Below are positions 17,274 through 27,204 of a stretch of DNA of 40,357 bases, piece after piece (the first letter of the stretch is position 1; each line of letters starts with the position of its first letter). A program made the position numbers and the translations under genes. Source of the stretch: CALOBA01 sp942491465 (GTDB taxonomy: Bacteria; Pseudomonadota; Gammaproteobacteria; Chromatiales; Chromatiaceae); assembly GCA_942491465.1 (NCBI GenBank), contig CALOBA010000060.1, positions 1-40,357 of the forward strand, read 5' to 3'. The notes beneath the pieces are model-generated. The model was not told the origin of the DNA. It ran no database searches and saw only the letters and a list, made by a program, of their open reading frames with translations.

Positions 17274-17531
17274 AGATGCTAACCTCGGGGCCAAACTATC
17301 GGTCGTAGCTTACACGCTTCTTCGGCGCCGCGCGCCGCATACCCAGCGCATCTGGAGGGGGCAGTACGCGACGGTACTCCCTGACGGGAACCGATGGCTC
17401 CGCGCCCCCGACCAGAAACGCGCGGCCCTGCATCGCGCCCGACAAGGAGCGGAACTGTCGACTGCAGCGGGCCTTGCCCTGGTCGGGCGCGCCGTGTTCC
17501 GTGTCGGCATCGCCGTGAGTATCCACCTGGC

Positions 17532-17757
17532 TCAACCCAAGCCGTGCTCGGCGAGCCGCCGGCAGAAGGTCGCGCGGCCGATGCCGAGCAGACGTGCCGC
17601 GCGGGTGCTGTTGCCGCTGGCCTGGACCATGGCCCGTTCGAACTGCCGACGAGGTTCGACGGGCGGGGCTTGGTCCCCTACCCTCGCCGCGTGCAGCGCC
17701 GACTCGGGCACGCCGACGCGCTGCCCTGGAACAGCTCCGGCGGCAGATCTGCGGGCT
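17532..17757 (-). pseudogene. Remnant of a second sigma54 activator (C-terminus)
   Basis: The last 50 codons (VGDQAPPVEPRRQFERAMVQ, then GNSTRAARLLGIGRATFCRR) match the Fis-type HTH end of the intact activator at 6779-8572 (GNRTRAARLLGISRATFYRR). One frame over and just upstream is PADLPPELFQG, matching PEDLPPELLAE. So both the HTH and its linker survive but are split by a frameshift, and the AAA+ domain is gone. It lies downstream of a kinase and truncated regulator on the same strand, marking the far end of a broken signalling cluster. Confidence 0.75.
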
Positions 17758-17760
17758 GGT

Positions 17761-17890
17761 TTCACCACCAGAGACGATACCCCGTTGGACCACATCTTCT
17801 GCGAAAAGCAGCAGCGCCCGTTGACCGAGCCGCTCTGTAGCTCCGGACATGATCGGCCCTCCGCGGCGATGGCCAATGTCGGGCGTTCGT
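17761..17890 (+). pseudogene. 5' fragment of a Uma2-family gene
   Basis: The plus strand reads DDTPLDHIFCEKQQRPLTEP then AAMANVG, which aligns residue by residue with DDTPVDNIFSEKQQRLLTEP and AAMANVG at the start of the Uma2 protein at 18614-19417. Homology ends after about 42 codons. The fragment directly abuts the sigma54-activator remnant on the opposite strand, so this is a recombination junction. Confidence 0.7.
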
Positions 17891-18245
17891 CCGGGCGCAC
17901 CCGCGGCAGCGGCGGAGCCGCACTTTGCAGGTGCCGAGGCAGAGCCTCACTGCCATCAACGTAACGCGCGAGCCGAGTCGCGGCTGGAAGCCGCTCCCAC
18001 AAAGCGTTCCCATCGCGCGTTACGTTGATGGCAGTGACGCTCCGGCGTGGGAGCAAGGGCAGGCGCTCTGCGCCCCGAGGGAGTGGCCGGAGCGATGATC
18101 AAGGCCGGGGAACCCAATGCCCTCATTCAGCGGGCCTGAGTTTGCCCGCGGGCGGAAGCGCAATCCCGGTCGTCTCCGGTGTTCGCCGGGGCGTTCCCTC
18201 GGCAGCGGCGGAGCCACGCTTTGCAGGTGCCGAGACAGAGCATCG
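17888..18245 (+). repeat. Two copies of a ~40-bp direct repeat about 300 bp apart
   Basis: GGCAGCGGCGGAGCC followed by CTTTGCAGGTGCCGAG and CAGAGC occurs near 17901-17947 and again near 18199-18241 with few mismatches. Both copies lie beside Uma2-related DNA, suggesting local duplication. Confidence 0.55.
17948..18036. repeat. 89-bp element with perfect 24-bp terminal inverted repeats around a REP
   Basis: Arms 17948-17971 and 18013-18036 are exact reverse complements (starting CACTGCCATCAACGTAACGC). Inside lies one REP half-unit, GGCTGGAAGCCGCTCCCAC, of the same family as the array at 25461-26940. No ORF is present. It fits a REP-type or MITE-like unit. Confidence 0.65.
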
Positions 18246-18324
18246 GCACCAGTCGCCATCAACGCCGTAGTACGACCAGGATTCGTTGTCGTTGTCGTGG
18301 TTCGAATCGATTACGACAACGACA

Positions 18325-18389
<65 letters not shown>

Positions 18390-18403
18390 ACAAGTTGACA
18401 TGC

Positions 18404-18430
18404 TCACGCTATTTCTGAACTCTTCCTTGG
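18404..18430 (-). repeat. Copy of a dispersed TTCAGAAAYA motif
   Basis: The minus strand reads AAGGAAGAGTTCAGAAATAG followed by CGTGAG. The end of the kinase gene at 14438-14461 carries the related AAGGAAAAATTCAGAAACAA CGTG. Shorter matches (GGTTCAGAAACAAGTG) lie at 21218, 21306 (inverted) and 33720. Confidence 0.5.
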
Positions 18431-18613
18431 CCACGCCGATGGGCCGCAGCAGGCTGCGCGCGCATCGGCGGGAATGGCGGCGCCGTTGTCCGACCTCCGG
18501 GGGCGGATCGCAATCGCGCCGACGCTTGCGGCAGGGACGGCTGGAGCGCGATCTCGCAACCGCTCAAGCAAGCGCATATACTCTGATTCCCACCCCGCGA
18601 CAGCGCCGACCCG

Positions 18614-19417
18614 ATGCAACCTTCAGCCGAGCCATTGCCCGAGAGCATCGACGAGTATCCAGAGGATTTCTGGCCCGATGTCGATGACCTGGTCACCGAA
18701 GACGATACCCCCGTGGACAACATCTTCTCCGAAAAGCAGCAGCGCCTGCTGACCGAGCCACTCTACAGCCACGGGCAGGCTAGACCCTTCGCGGCCATGG
18801 CCAATGTCGGGCTGTTCTACCGCACCCACCACCCGCCGCTGGTCCCGGACATGCTCTTGAGCCTGGGCGTGAGCATCCCCGCCGATGTCTGGACCAAGTC
18901 GCACCGCGCCTACTTCGTCTGGGAATTCGGCAAGCCGCCGGACATGGTCGTTGAGGTGGTCTCCAACCGAGAAGGCAACGAGCTCGGCAGCAAGCTCGCC
19001 GACTACGCGGCCATCGGCGTGAAGTTCTACGCGGTCTTTGACCCCGAGCAGCTGCTCGGCGAGCGGTGGCTGCGGCTGCACGAGCTGCACGGCACCGCCT
19101 ACGTGGAGCGTGCCGGCCTCTGGATGCCCGATCTCGATCTGGGCCTGTGCCTCTGGGAGGGCAGCTATGAAGGCATGCCCGCCCGCTGGCTGCGCTGGTG
19201 CGATGCCGCCGGCAATCCGATCGCCACCGGCGCCGAGCGGGCGGAGCGGGAGCATCGGCGCGCGGACCAAGAGCAACAGCGGGCCGAGCAGGCGCAACAG
19301 CGGGCCGAGCAGGCGCAGCAGCGGGCCGAGCAGGCGCAACAGCGCGCCGAACGCATGGCGGAGAAGCTGCGGGCGCTCGGCATCGATCCGGATACCCTGT
19401 CCGACGCACCGAAGTAA
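18614..19417 (+). CDS. Uma2-family (DUF820) protein with heptad-repeat tail
   Basis: The 267-aa protein has a Uma2 PD-(D/E)xK core (about 45-215) with Asp79 (PLVPDMLLSLGV), Glu114 (PDMVVEVVSN) and Lys127 (GSKLADYAAIGVKFYAVFDP), the usual acidic-acidic-Lys set. The tail (about 210-255) contains near-perfect 7-residue repeats, AEQAQQR, encoded by 21-bp DNA repeats, and ends KLRALGIDPD. The core is a predicted restriction-like nuclease; cellular role unknown. It is transcribed against the flanking kinase cluster and lies exactly where the response regulator is truncated, so its arrival probably broke that cluster. A fragment of a sister gene is at 17761-17890. Confidence 0.88.
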   Translation: MQPSAEPLPESIDEYPEDFWPDVDDLVTEDDTPVDNIFSEKQQRLLTEPLYSHGQARPFAAMANVGLFYRTHHPPLVPDMLLSLGVSIPADVWTKSHRAYFVWEFGKPPDMVVEVVSNREGNELGSKLADYAAIGVKFYAVFDPEQLLGERWLRLHELHGTAYVERAGLWMPDLDLGLCLWEGSYEGMPARWLRWCDAAGNPIATGAERAEREHRRADQEQQRAEQAQQRAEQAQQRAEQAQQRAERMAEKLRALGIDPDTLSDAPK

Positions 19418-19519
19418 CCTCGTTGCCGGCGTCCGGGACCTGTTCCCGGCGCTGGCCTCGACCAATGCCGATTTCGCGGTCGTACAGCGCCTCCACCGGC
19501 ACCGGGTTGCGCAGGATGC

Positions 19520-19626
19520 CCCATGAGGCGCAAGTCCGGCTCGGCGGCGAGCACGGCGGCGACGCCCTCGTAGGTGAGCCGGTGATCGTCGATAAGCAGG
19601 ACGTTATACTCTCGCAGGGTGGTCAT
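19520..19626 (-). pseudogene. Truncated NarL-type response regulator (first ~35 codons)
   Basis: From ATG 19626 the frame reads NVLLIDDHRLTYEGVAAVLA then AEPDLRLM, nearly identical to the N-terminus of the intact regulator at 5522-6136. Homology stops abruptly after that. Its start overlaps the stop of the kinase gene by ATGA (19623-19626), so kinase and regulator were once translationally coupled. The phospho-acceptor Asp and the whole HTH are missing. Confidence 0.85.
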
Positions 19627-20882
19627 GGCTTCTCCCTCGCCTCGTCTCCATCGCTCGCTTCGTCTCCATCGCTCGCCTCGTCTCCATCGCTCGCCTCGTC
19701 TCGAACGGTCGCCGCGCCGAGCTGGCCGGATCGCCCCACCGCGGCCTCGCCCCGGCGCTGCAGCGGGATCAATAGTCGCGCCTCGGTGCCAGAGGGTGCA
19801 ACGGCGCGCAAGCGCAGGCTGCCGCCGAGCAGCCCGATGCGCGAGCGCAGGCTGAGCAGCCCGAAGCCCCCTCGGCAGGGGCTGTCGGCGGGCTCGCTGT
19901 CGTCCGCGGGCAGCCCGACGCCATCGTCGCGCACCAGCAGCAGCACCCGACTCGGCTCGATCATCAGGTCCAGCGTGACCAGGGAGGCACGCGCGTGCTT
20001 GCCGATGTTCGTCAACAGCTCGCGCACGGCCTGGTAGAAGATGATGCGGATCGCCTCGTCCATGTCGGTATCCGCCCCCGAGCAGTCGACCCGGTGGTCG
20101 ATGCCCCAGGTGTCGGCGAGCTGCCGCACCAGGGACTTGATGGCGGCACAGAGGCCGAGCTGATCGAGCAGCGGCGAGCCCAGCTCGAAGCAGAGACCGC
20201 GCAGCTGCTGGGAGGTCTCGGCGAGCAGCCCGATGGCGCGCGCGAGCTGGCCTGATGCAATGCCCCCGTTCTCCGCCTCCTGAGCCCGGACCAGACCGTG
20301 CTTTTGCACCATGTCCAGCAGGGTCTTGGCCAGGGCTAGCTGCTGCAGCGGCGCGTCATGCAGGCGCTGTGCCAGATCGCGCAGCTGGCGCTGCTCGGCC
20401 AGGGCCGAGTGGGTATGCAGCTCGCGCAGACGCTGCAGCAGCCGCTCGCGCTCCGCACCGTCCCGATCGGCATCGGCGCGCAGCGAGCGCGTCAGGCGGC
20501 CCAGGCGCCAATGGGCGGCGACCCGCGCGAGCAGAACATCGGGCTGCACGGGTTTGATCAGGAAGTCGCTGGCACCGACCGCAAAGCCCTGGCCCATAAG
20601 CCCCCTGCATTCCGGGACGGTCAGAAGCAGGATCGGGACGTCACGCAGGGCTGGCACAGCGCGAAGCCGCGGGCATAGCAGCAGGCCACCCTCATCGGGG
20701 AGCCCGATATCGATCAGGATCAGCTCCGGCTCGTGGTCAACCGCGGCGGCAAACCCGGTCACGGCGTCACCGGCGGCCTCGACGTCGTAGTTGCTGAAGC
20801 GCAGGACCTCGGCGATCCGGGCGCTCTGGTCTGCATCAGATTCCACCAGCAGGACACGTCCTGGTGCCTCGAAGGGTGTCAT
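19623..20882 (-). CDS. Receiver-histidine kinase hybrid, paralogue of 14459-15682
   Basis: The 419-aa protein starts at ATG 20882. The receiver has VLLVESDADQ (one acidic position is Ser), phospho-Asp in LILIDIGLPDEGG and Lys in SDFLIKPVQ. The kinase part has AQRLHDAPLQQL, N box AVRELLTNIGKHA, G1 RDDGVGLP and G2 GGFGLLSLRSRIGLLGG. It is cytoplasmic, without sensor or membrane domain. The C-terminus carries three DEASDG repeats from an 18-bp tandem repeat (about 19626-19690). The response regulator it overlaps is truncated, so this kinase is probably an orphan. By similarity it could phosphorylate the intact regulator at 5522-6136. It follows the lipoprotein gene after 49 nt. Confidence 0.9.
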   Translation of the reverse strand: MTPFEAPGRVLLVESDADQSARIAEVLRFSNYDVEAAGDAVTGFAAAVDHEPELILIDIGLPDEGGLLLCPRLRAVPALRDVPILLLTVPECRGLMGQGFAVGASDFLIKPVQPDVLLARVAAHWRLGRLTRSLRADADRDGAERERLLQRLRELHTHSALAEQRQLRDLAQRLHDAPLQQLALAKTLLDMVQKHGLVRAQEAENGGIASGQLARAIGLLAETSQQLRGLCFELGSPLLDQLGLCAAIKSLVRQLADTWGIDHRVDCSGADTDMDEAIRIIFYQAVRELLTNIGKHARASLVTLDLMIEPSRVLLLVRDDGVGLPADDSEPADSPCRGGFGLLSLRSRIGLLGGSLRLRAVAPSGTEARLLIPLQRRGEAAVGRSGQLGAATVRDEASDGDEASDGDEASDGDEAREKP

Positions 20883-20931
20883 GGCGGTGAGCAGTGGCTT
20901 TATCGGGTTGGGCGCGGCGAGCGGTGCCGGA

Positions 20932-21471
20932 TCAGCGCGGCTGGCCCGCCTCGGCGCGCTGGCGAAGCTGCCCGCGCAGCCGGTCGACCTCCTGTTGCAG
21001 GGCCTCAGGGAGCTGATCGCGGATGCTGCCGAGCCGGTCGAGCGCGCCGCGGGCGGCATTGAGGTCGCCCTGATCCAGATAGCCCTGAATCATGCCCGTC
21101 ATCTGCTCTGCATTGTCGTTGAGACGCAGCGCCCTGGCGTCGATTGTCTCGACCTGTGGTGCGGGTGCACCCCGGTCTTGCGAGGTCCCCACGGCGCCGG
21201 GCGATTCCTCAAGGATCGGTTCAGAAACAAGTGGCGCAGACGCCCGCTCGCTGAACCCTTTGCTTTGCCGTTTCGTGGTTGCGTCTGCACCACTTGTTTC
21301 TGAACCTTGACCAAGCGTCTCCTCAACGGTGACCTCCGCACCCGCGGCAGGACTTGCCGGTGCCTGCGCATCACCATCGGCCGCGTCCCGGCCGCAACCG
21401 GCAAACGCCAGCGACAGCAAGAGCGCAAAAGGAGTCATCAGGGTTACGAGACGTTCAGTATTCACGGTCAT
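20932..21471 (-). CDS. Small lipoprotein, paralogue of 6201-6677
   Basis: The 179-aa product starts at ATG 21471, preceded by AGGAG. A lipobox signal (LLLSLAFAGC) leads to a low-complexity linker and a C-terminal helical domain: LRLNDNAEQMTGMIQGYLDQ, GDLNAARGALDRLGSIRDQL, ALQQEVDRLRGQL. This matches the domain of the lipoprotein at 6201-6677 almost position by position (GDLAAARGALGRLTGIQDRL). The linker contains an 89-bp palindromic sequence (21218-21306), apparently inserted and read through. It is first in the run lipoprotein - kinase - truncated regulator. The function is unknown; the double occurrence beside related signalling genes argues for an accessory sensor role. Confidence 0.82.
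   Translation of the reverse strand: MTVNTERLVTLMTPFALLLSLAFAGCGRDAADGDAQAPASPAAGAEVTVEETLGQGSETSGADATTKRQSKGFSERASAPLVSEPILEESPGAVGTSQDRGAPAPQVETIDARALRLNDNAEQMTGMIQGYLDQGDLNAARGALDRLGSIRDQLPEALQQEVDRLRGQLRQRAEAGQPR
21218..21306. repeat. 89-bp palindromic element inside the lipoprotein gene
   Basis: Arms 21218-21243 and 21281-21306 are 26-bp inverted repeats with one mismatch, beginning GGTTCAGAAACAAGTG and ending in the reverse complement. The 37-nt centre has no pairing of note. It encodes part of the disordered linker and is absent from the paralogous lipoprotein. It looks like a small mobile palindrome tolerated in frame. Confidence 0.7.
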
Positions 21472-21732
21472 TTGCTCCTGGAAGGGGGATGGGGATTATC
21501 GGCCTGCCGCACCCCGAGGGAAAGGGGGCCAAGCGCCGACGGTGGATGCCGGCACGCTGTAGAATCATCAGGGGGCTGTCAGAGCCGTTGCGGTTGCTTG
21601 AAGGTCCCCCTCTGCCGTTGACGCGCACCCCCCGCCAAGCCCCCCGCTTGGTCAGACTATCGCCCCCAAAACTCCGTACTGTCGCCGGACCTCCGAGCGA
21701 CAACAACTTGCCTGTTTCACGCAAGGACCCGC
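21472..21732. promoter_or_regulatory. Divergent intergenic region (lipoprotein / jetC)
   Basis: 261 nt separate two divergent starts, so it should hold promoters both ways. I see no convincing sigma70 or sigma54 pair. AAGGA lies about 6 nt before the jetC ATG. Confidence 0.4.
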
Positions 21733-24700
21733 ATGCCCAGTCTGAATCGCATCATCCTCATCAACACCCATCTCCAAGGCGTCGTCGAGCTGGTCGTCGA
21801 TGCCCACACCAACATCTGCGGCACCAACGCCTCCGGCAAGACGACCCTGCAACGCCTGGTTCCGGTCTTCTATGGCGAATATCCGAGCCGGGTGGTGCCC
21901 TCGACCCGGGACAGTTTCGAGCGCTGGTACCTGCCCACCGAGCAGAGCTTCATCATCTATGAATACGAGCGCATGGATGGGCAGCCCTGTCAGGCGGTGC
22001 TGGCCGCCGCCGCCGACGGCAAGGGCATCGCCTACCGACTGGTGCGAAAGGCCTTCGACCTGGCGGACTACACGCGCAGCCGTCATGGCGACACCCTGAG
22101 CTGTCTCGGCATGGCCGAGCTGGGGCGTCGCCTGAAGCAGGCGGATGTGACCCTGACCCGATTGCTCAATACGCGCGAATACCGCGCGATCCTGCAGAAC
22201 GACCGCGTCCAGCTCGCAGCGGGCGCCAACAGCGGCGAGCTGCGCGCCTTCGCCCGAGCGTTTTCCCTCTGCGAGCAAGGACAGGCGCTGCGCCATATCG
22301 AGAAACTGGCCCAGGCGGTGCACTCGCGCGAAGGCAAGATGGAGACCGTGCGCTCCATGATCGCCGCCATCTTGGAAGAGGACGGGGTCAGCCCGCCCAC
22401 CTCCAGGCTCAAGCCGCAGGCCGTGGATGCCTGGATGCGCGAGAGCCGGCTGATCCAGGGTTTCGAGGCCATGCGCCCGGAGTTCGAGCAACTGGAGCGC
22501 GAGTACCAGGACCTGCTGGCCTGTGAACGGCGCCTGAGCGGTCTGCGGCTGGGCTATGGCAGCGATGAGCCGCGCCAGCAACGCCTGATTGAAGAGACCG
22601 AGGCGGCCATCGCGCAACGGGACGCGGCCCTGAACCGGCTGGAGGGGCTTTGGACGCAGCAGCGCGACGATCTCAATCAGCAGCGATCGGCCAGCAAGGG
22701 CGAGATCACCCGCGACGAGGGCGAGCTGGAGCAGATCGAGCAGCAGTACCAGGGCTTCCTGGAGGCCGACCTCGAGCAGGCCAGGGCCGATCTGGATGCG
22801 GTGGGCACCTGGCGGGACGACCTGGAGAACCTGCGGGCACGTTACCGTTTGCTCACGGATCAGCACCAGGATGTGGAGCGCGACTTCCTGGAGCGCAGTC
22901 AGCGGATCAAGGATCAGCGCGAACGCCGGCTCGACGCGCTACGCGAACAACAGGACGCCTTGCAGGAGCAACGCGCAGACCAGCAAGCGCAGCAAAACGA
23001 CGCGCTCGGCGCCTTGCAACAACGCCAGCAGGCGGAAATGGCGGCCGGCCAGGAAGGGTTCCGCGAGCGGGAGGTGCAACTTGGCCTGGATCGCCAACGC
23101 CTGGAGACCCAGATCGAGAGCGCCGGCTACACCGAGGATGAACGCCAGTCAGTCGCCATCTTCGAGCGGCGCCGCGCGCAGGCGGACGTCGATGCCGAGG
23201 CGGCCGAGACCGCGGTTCGCGGACTGGAGACCCGCGAGCAACAACAGCGCCCACAGCGCGATGACGCCGACGCCGCCCTGCGCGCCGCGAGGCGCCAGGT
23301 CGACGAGCGCCAGCGCGACCGCGATGCCGTGGAGCGTCTGCTCTATCCCGGCCAGCACAGCCTGTTGGAGTTCCTGCGCCGCGAGCAGCCCCATTGGGAG
23401 GCCCGCCTGGGCAAGCTGATCGACCCCGCGCTGCTGCAACGCGCCGACCTCAAGCCGGCCCTGACCGAGCCGGCGCAGGACGCCGCGTTTGGCCTGCAAT
23501 TGGACCTGGCGGCCATCGACACCCCGGCGCACGCGGCCTCCGAGCAGGCCCTGCGCCAACGCCTGCAACTGGCCGACGACGCCAAGAAGGATGCCGACAA
23601 TCGCCAGCAGGCCGCCGAGCGCCGGCTTGGGGATCACAACGGGGCATTGGAGACGTTGCAGCGTGAGCTGACCGTTGCGCGCACCGAGCGAGACAACCGA
23701 CGCGACGACCTGCGCCGCATCCGCGAGGAGCAGTCCGCCGAGCAGGGCCGGATCAACGAGGCCCTGAGCGAGCGCAAGCGCAAGGACCGCAAGGCGCTGA
23801 CGGCCCTGATGACGCGGATACAGCAACTGGCGAGCGAGGGCGAGCAGTGGCGCGAGGACATCCAGTCCAGGCACCATGACGCATCGCTGGAGCTCAAGGC
23901 CCACTGGCAGCAAGTCATCGGCCGCATCGACGGCGAGATCCAACGCCTGCGCAATGCCATCGACGAGCGCAAGCAACAGGCCCAGACCGAGCTCGACGCC
24001 TGCCAACGCTGGTACCAGGGGGAGTTGAAGTCCCGCGGTGTCGACGAGCAGGCCATCGTGACCTTGACGCAGCAGATCCGCCAGCTCGACGAGCGCATCG
24101 AGCGCGCCGAGCGGCGCCGCCCCGAGGTGCTGCGCTTTGAGGACTGGTACCAACACAGCTGGCTCAGGCGCAAACCGGCGCTGCAACAGGCACTCGAAGA
24201 CAGCCGCCGACGCGCCGCCGCGCTGGATCAGGAGTTCAAGACGGCCACCAGCGCCTTCAAGACCGAACGCGGCCGACTGCAAGCGGAGCGCGACCAGGCC
24301 AAACTGCACAAAGAGGAGGCGCAGGAGCAGCTCAATCGGTTGAAGGCCCTGTTGCGCCGCATGGGCGAGCTGAGACTGCCCCGTGACGGGGCCCCGCCCG
24401 AGGGCGCGCTCAACGAGCGCCTGCGCCAGGGCGAGGAGCAGCTCTATGCCCGCGGACAGATGCTCGACGCGGTCAAGGCCCATGTGGAGCGTTTCGACAC
24501 CTTGATCGCCGGCAACGCCGGCTCCAGCCTCGCGGAATTCTGGGAGCGCAGCCGCGCCGACTGCATGCTGGTGGGCGAGCGCGCGATCCCCGCGCTCGAC
24601 CACCGCAAGCTGGTGCCGCACCTGGAGCAGCTGCTCAAGGTCCTGCTGCCGCAAAGCCTGACGGCCCTGCGCGAGCAGGGCCGGCTGTTCGGCATCGACC

Positions 24701-25459
24701 TCAACGGCTACTACGACGTGCTGGCCGATATCGACCGGCGCATCGCCACGCAGAGCGCGCGCATCACCCGCGAGGTTGCCGAAGACCTGTCCCTCGACGG
24801 CGTGTCGGACTCGGCGGTGCGCATCCGCTCCCGCATCACCGAGCTGGAGTTCTGGCCGGATCTGAAGGCCTTCATCCAGGCCTTCCGCGCATGGCAAGAG
24901 GACGACTTCAGCGGTCTCCCCGGCGAGGACTATGTCAGCAGCATGCGCCGGGCGCTGGACATCATCGGCCGCTCGGCGCAGAGCGGCGGCGTCGCCGGGC
25001 TGCTGGAGATCGAGCTGCGGCTGCGCGAGGGACAGAGCGACCTGGTGATCCGCACCGACCGCCAGCTCAACGAATCGTCCAGCCACGGCATGGCCTATCT
25101 GATCCTGTGCAAGTTCCTGCTCGCCTTCACCCGGATGCTGCGCGGCCGCGCGGCGGTGACCATCCACTGGCCCATCGATGAACTGGGCACCCTGCACCAT
25201 CACAACGTGAAGAAGATCTTCGACGCCTGCGCCGCCAACGACATCCGCGTGCTCGGCGCCTTCCCCAACCCCGGACTCGGAGATCCTCGGGCTGTTCGCC
25301 AACCGCTACATCGTCGACAAACAGACCCGCCAACTGCAGATCGTCAAGCCCCGCATCGACGCCATCGCCGCCAAGCTGCGCCAGCGCGAGGGCGACCAGA
25401 GCGCGCCGGCCTTCAGCGCGGACCCGGCAAGGGATGTCCATCCACAGGAGGGCCTGTAG
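21733..25459 (+). CDS. jetC: JetC/MksB-like SMC ATPase of a Wadjet-type system (one frameshift)
   Basis: Walker A is GTNASGKT (30-37). A long coiled coil with a central non-helical part covers about 260-1000. The C-terminal head has the signature-like SSSHGMAYLILCKF and Walker B VTIHWPIDELG (about 1140-1150). SMC proteins of Wadjet/Mks complexes extrude DNA loops; with JetA, JetB and JetD they recognise and cut circular plasmid DNA. At 25269-25272 a CCCC run puts the reading out of frame. With CCC the protein continues PDSEILGLFANRYIVDKQTR and ends at TAG 25457-25459, about 1241 aa, a normal size. Without correction the frame runs through the REP array to 27204 and gives a false giant protein. 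It is either a sequencing error or a real inactivating change; the REP array starts 1 nt after the stop. Confidence 0.85.
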
Positions 25460-25460
25460 A

Positions 25461-26940
25461 ATCGCGGCTGCAAGCCGCTCCCACATGGGCCACAAGCGCG
25501 CAGCCCTGTGGGAGCGGCTTCCAGCCGCGATCACCACCACGCAGCAACCTCAGCGACGCGGCATCGCGGCTGGAAGCCGCTCCCACATGGGCCAAGCGCG
25601 CAGCCCTGTGGGAGCGGCTTCCAGCCGCGATCACCACGACGCAGCAACCTCAGCGACGCGGCATCGCGGCTGGAAGCCGCTCCCACATGGGCCCAAGCGC
25701 GCAGCCCTGTGGGAGCGGCTTCCAGCCGCGACGGCACCACGACGCAGCAACCTCAGCGACGCGGCATCGCGGCTGGAAGCCGCTCCCACATGGGCCAAGC
25801 GCGCAGCCCTGTGGGAGCGGCTTCCAGCCGCGATCACCACGACGCAGCAACCTCAGCGACGCGGGATCGCGGCTGGAAGCCGCTCCCACATGGGCCACAA
25901 GCGCGCAGCCCTGTGGGAGCGGCTTCCAGCCGCGATCACCACGACGCAGCAACCTCAGCGACGCGGCATCGCGGCTGGAAGCCGCTCCCACAAGGGCCAC
26001 AAGCTCGCAGCCCTGTCAGAGCGGCTTCCAGCCGCGATCACCACGACGCAGCAACCTCAGCGACGCGGCATCGCGGCTGCAAGCCGCTCCCACATGGGCC
26101 AAGCGCGCAGCCCGTGGGAGCGGCTTCCAGCCGCGATCACCACGACGCAGCAACCTAGCGACGCGGCATCGCGGCTGGAAGCGCTCCCACATGGGCCAAG
26201 CGCGCAGCCTGTGGGAGCGGCTTCCAGCCGGATCAGCTCAGCGACGCGGCATCGCGGGGAGCGCTCCCACATGGGCCAAGCGCGCAGCCCTGTGGGAGCG
26301 GCTTCCAGCCGCGATCACCACGACGCAGCAACCTCAGCAACGCGCCATCCCGGCGGCAAGCCGCTCCCACATGGGCCAAGCGCGCAGCCCTGTGGGAGCG
26401 GCTTCCAGCCGCGACGACGGGCTGAGTCCACGGCGGCGCATAGGTCGCGGATCGCGGCTGGAAGCCGCTCCCACCTGGGCCACAAGCGCGCAGCCCTGTC
26501 AGAGCGGCTTCCAGCCGCGATCACCACGACGCAGCAACCTCAGCGACGCGGCATCGCGGCTGGAAGCCGCTCCCACATGGGCCACAAGCGCGCAGCCCTG
26601 TGGGAGCGGCTTCCAGCCGCGATCACCACGACGCAGCAACCTCAGCGACGCGGCATCGCGGCTGCAAGCCGCTCCCACATGGGCCAAGCGCGCAGCCCTG
26701 TGGGAGCGGCTTCCAGCCGCGATCACCACGACGGGGCAACCTCAGCGACGCGGCATCGCGGCTGGAAGCCGCTCCCACATGGGCCACAAGCGCGCAGCCC
26801 TGTGGGAGCGGCTTCCAGCCGCGATCACCACGACGCAGCAACCTCAGCGACGCGGCATCGCGGCTGGAAGCCGCTCCCACATGGGCCCCAAGCGCGCAGC
26901 CCTGTGGGAGCGGCTTCCAGCCGCGATCACCACGACGGAG
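25461..26940. repeat. 15-unit REP/BIME array splitting the Wadjet operon
   Basis: Each unit of about 100-102 bp has a left REP (ATCGCGGCTGGAAGCCGCTC...), a short spacer (atgggccaagcgcgcagccct), the inverted right REP (...GAGCGGCTTCCAGCCGCGAT) and a linker (caccacgacgcagcaacctc...). I count 15 units starting at 25461, 25562, 25663, 25766, 25866, 25968, 26070, 26168, 26251, 26347, 26451, 26553, 26655, 26755 and 26857. Each can fold into a strong hairpin. Units 7-9 (26070-26346) carry clustered small deletions, and unit 10 has a foreign linker. Single REP halves of the same family occur at 17975-18000 and 33832-33852. The array lies between jetC and jetB. Confidence 0.95.
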
Positions 26941-27204
26941 CAACCCCCGTGCCGACCCAGTAGAGCGCGAGACGGCGCTTGCAGCCCCGCCCCGTCCGTT
27001 TCACCGTTGCGCCAGCCCAACGCCGCGCCGACGACAACGGTAAACTTCTCAAGAATCCAGGGCAAACGCCTAGGGCGGCTCAAGGAGTCCGGCGCGGTCA
27101 TTCGCGGCAACACAGAGCAATCCGCTGAGCACGCGCCGCACGCAATGACTCGATTGCGGTCTGGAATTCCAGCCTCGTGCACCTATCCAAAGGAGCGTCT
27201 GTAG

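Noticed and set aside
23149..25302. 717-codon open frame on the minus strand, antisense to jetC
   Set aside because: It is Leu/Ala/Gly/Gln-rich without domain pattern; the plus strand has clear SMC motifs, so this is a GC-codon shadow.
25461..26940. Regular ~100-bp repeats that could be read as a CRISPR array
   Set aside because: Units are paired inverted REP hairpins with near-identical linkers and spacers; there are no unique spacers and no cas genes.
21733..27204. Single open frame of 1823 codons on the plus strand
   Set aside because: After 25268 it leaves SMC homology and reads REP repeats in a shifted frame; the next frame continues SMC homology to a stop at 25459.
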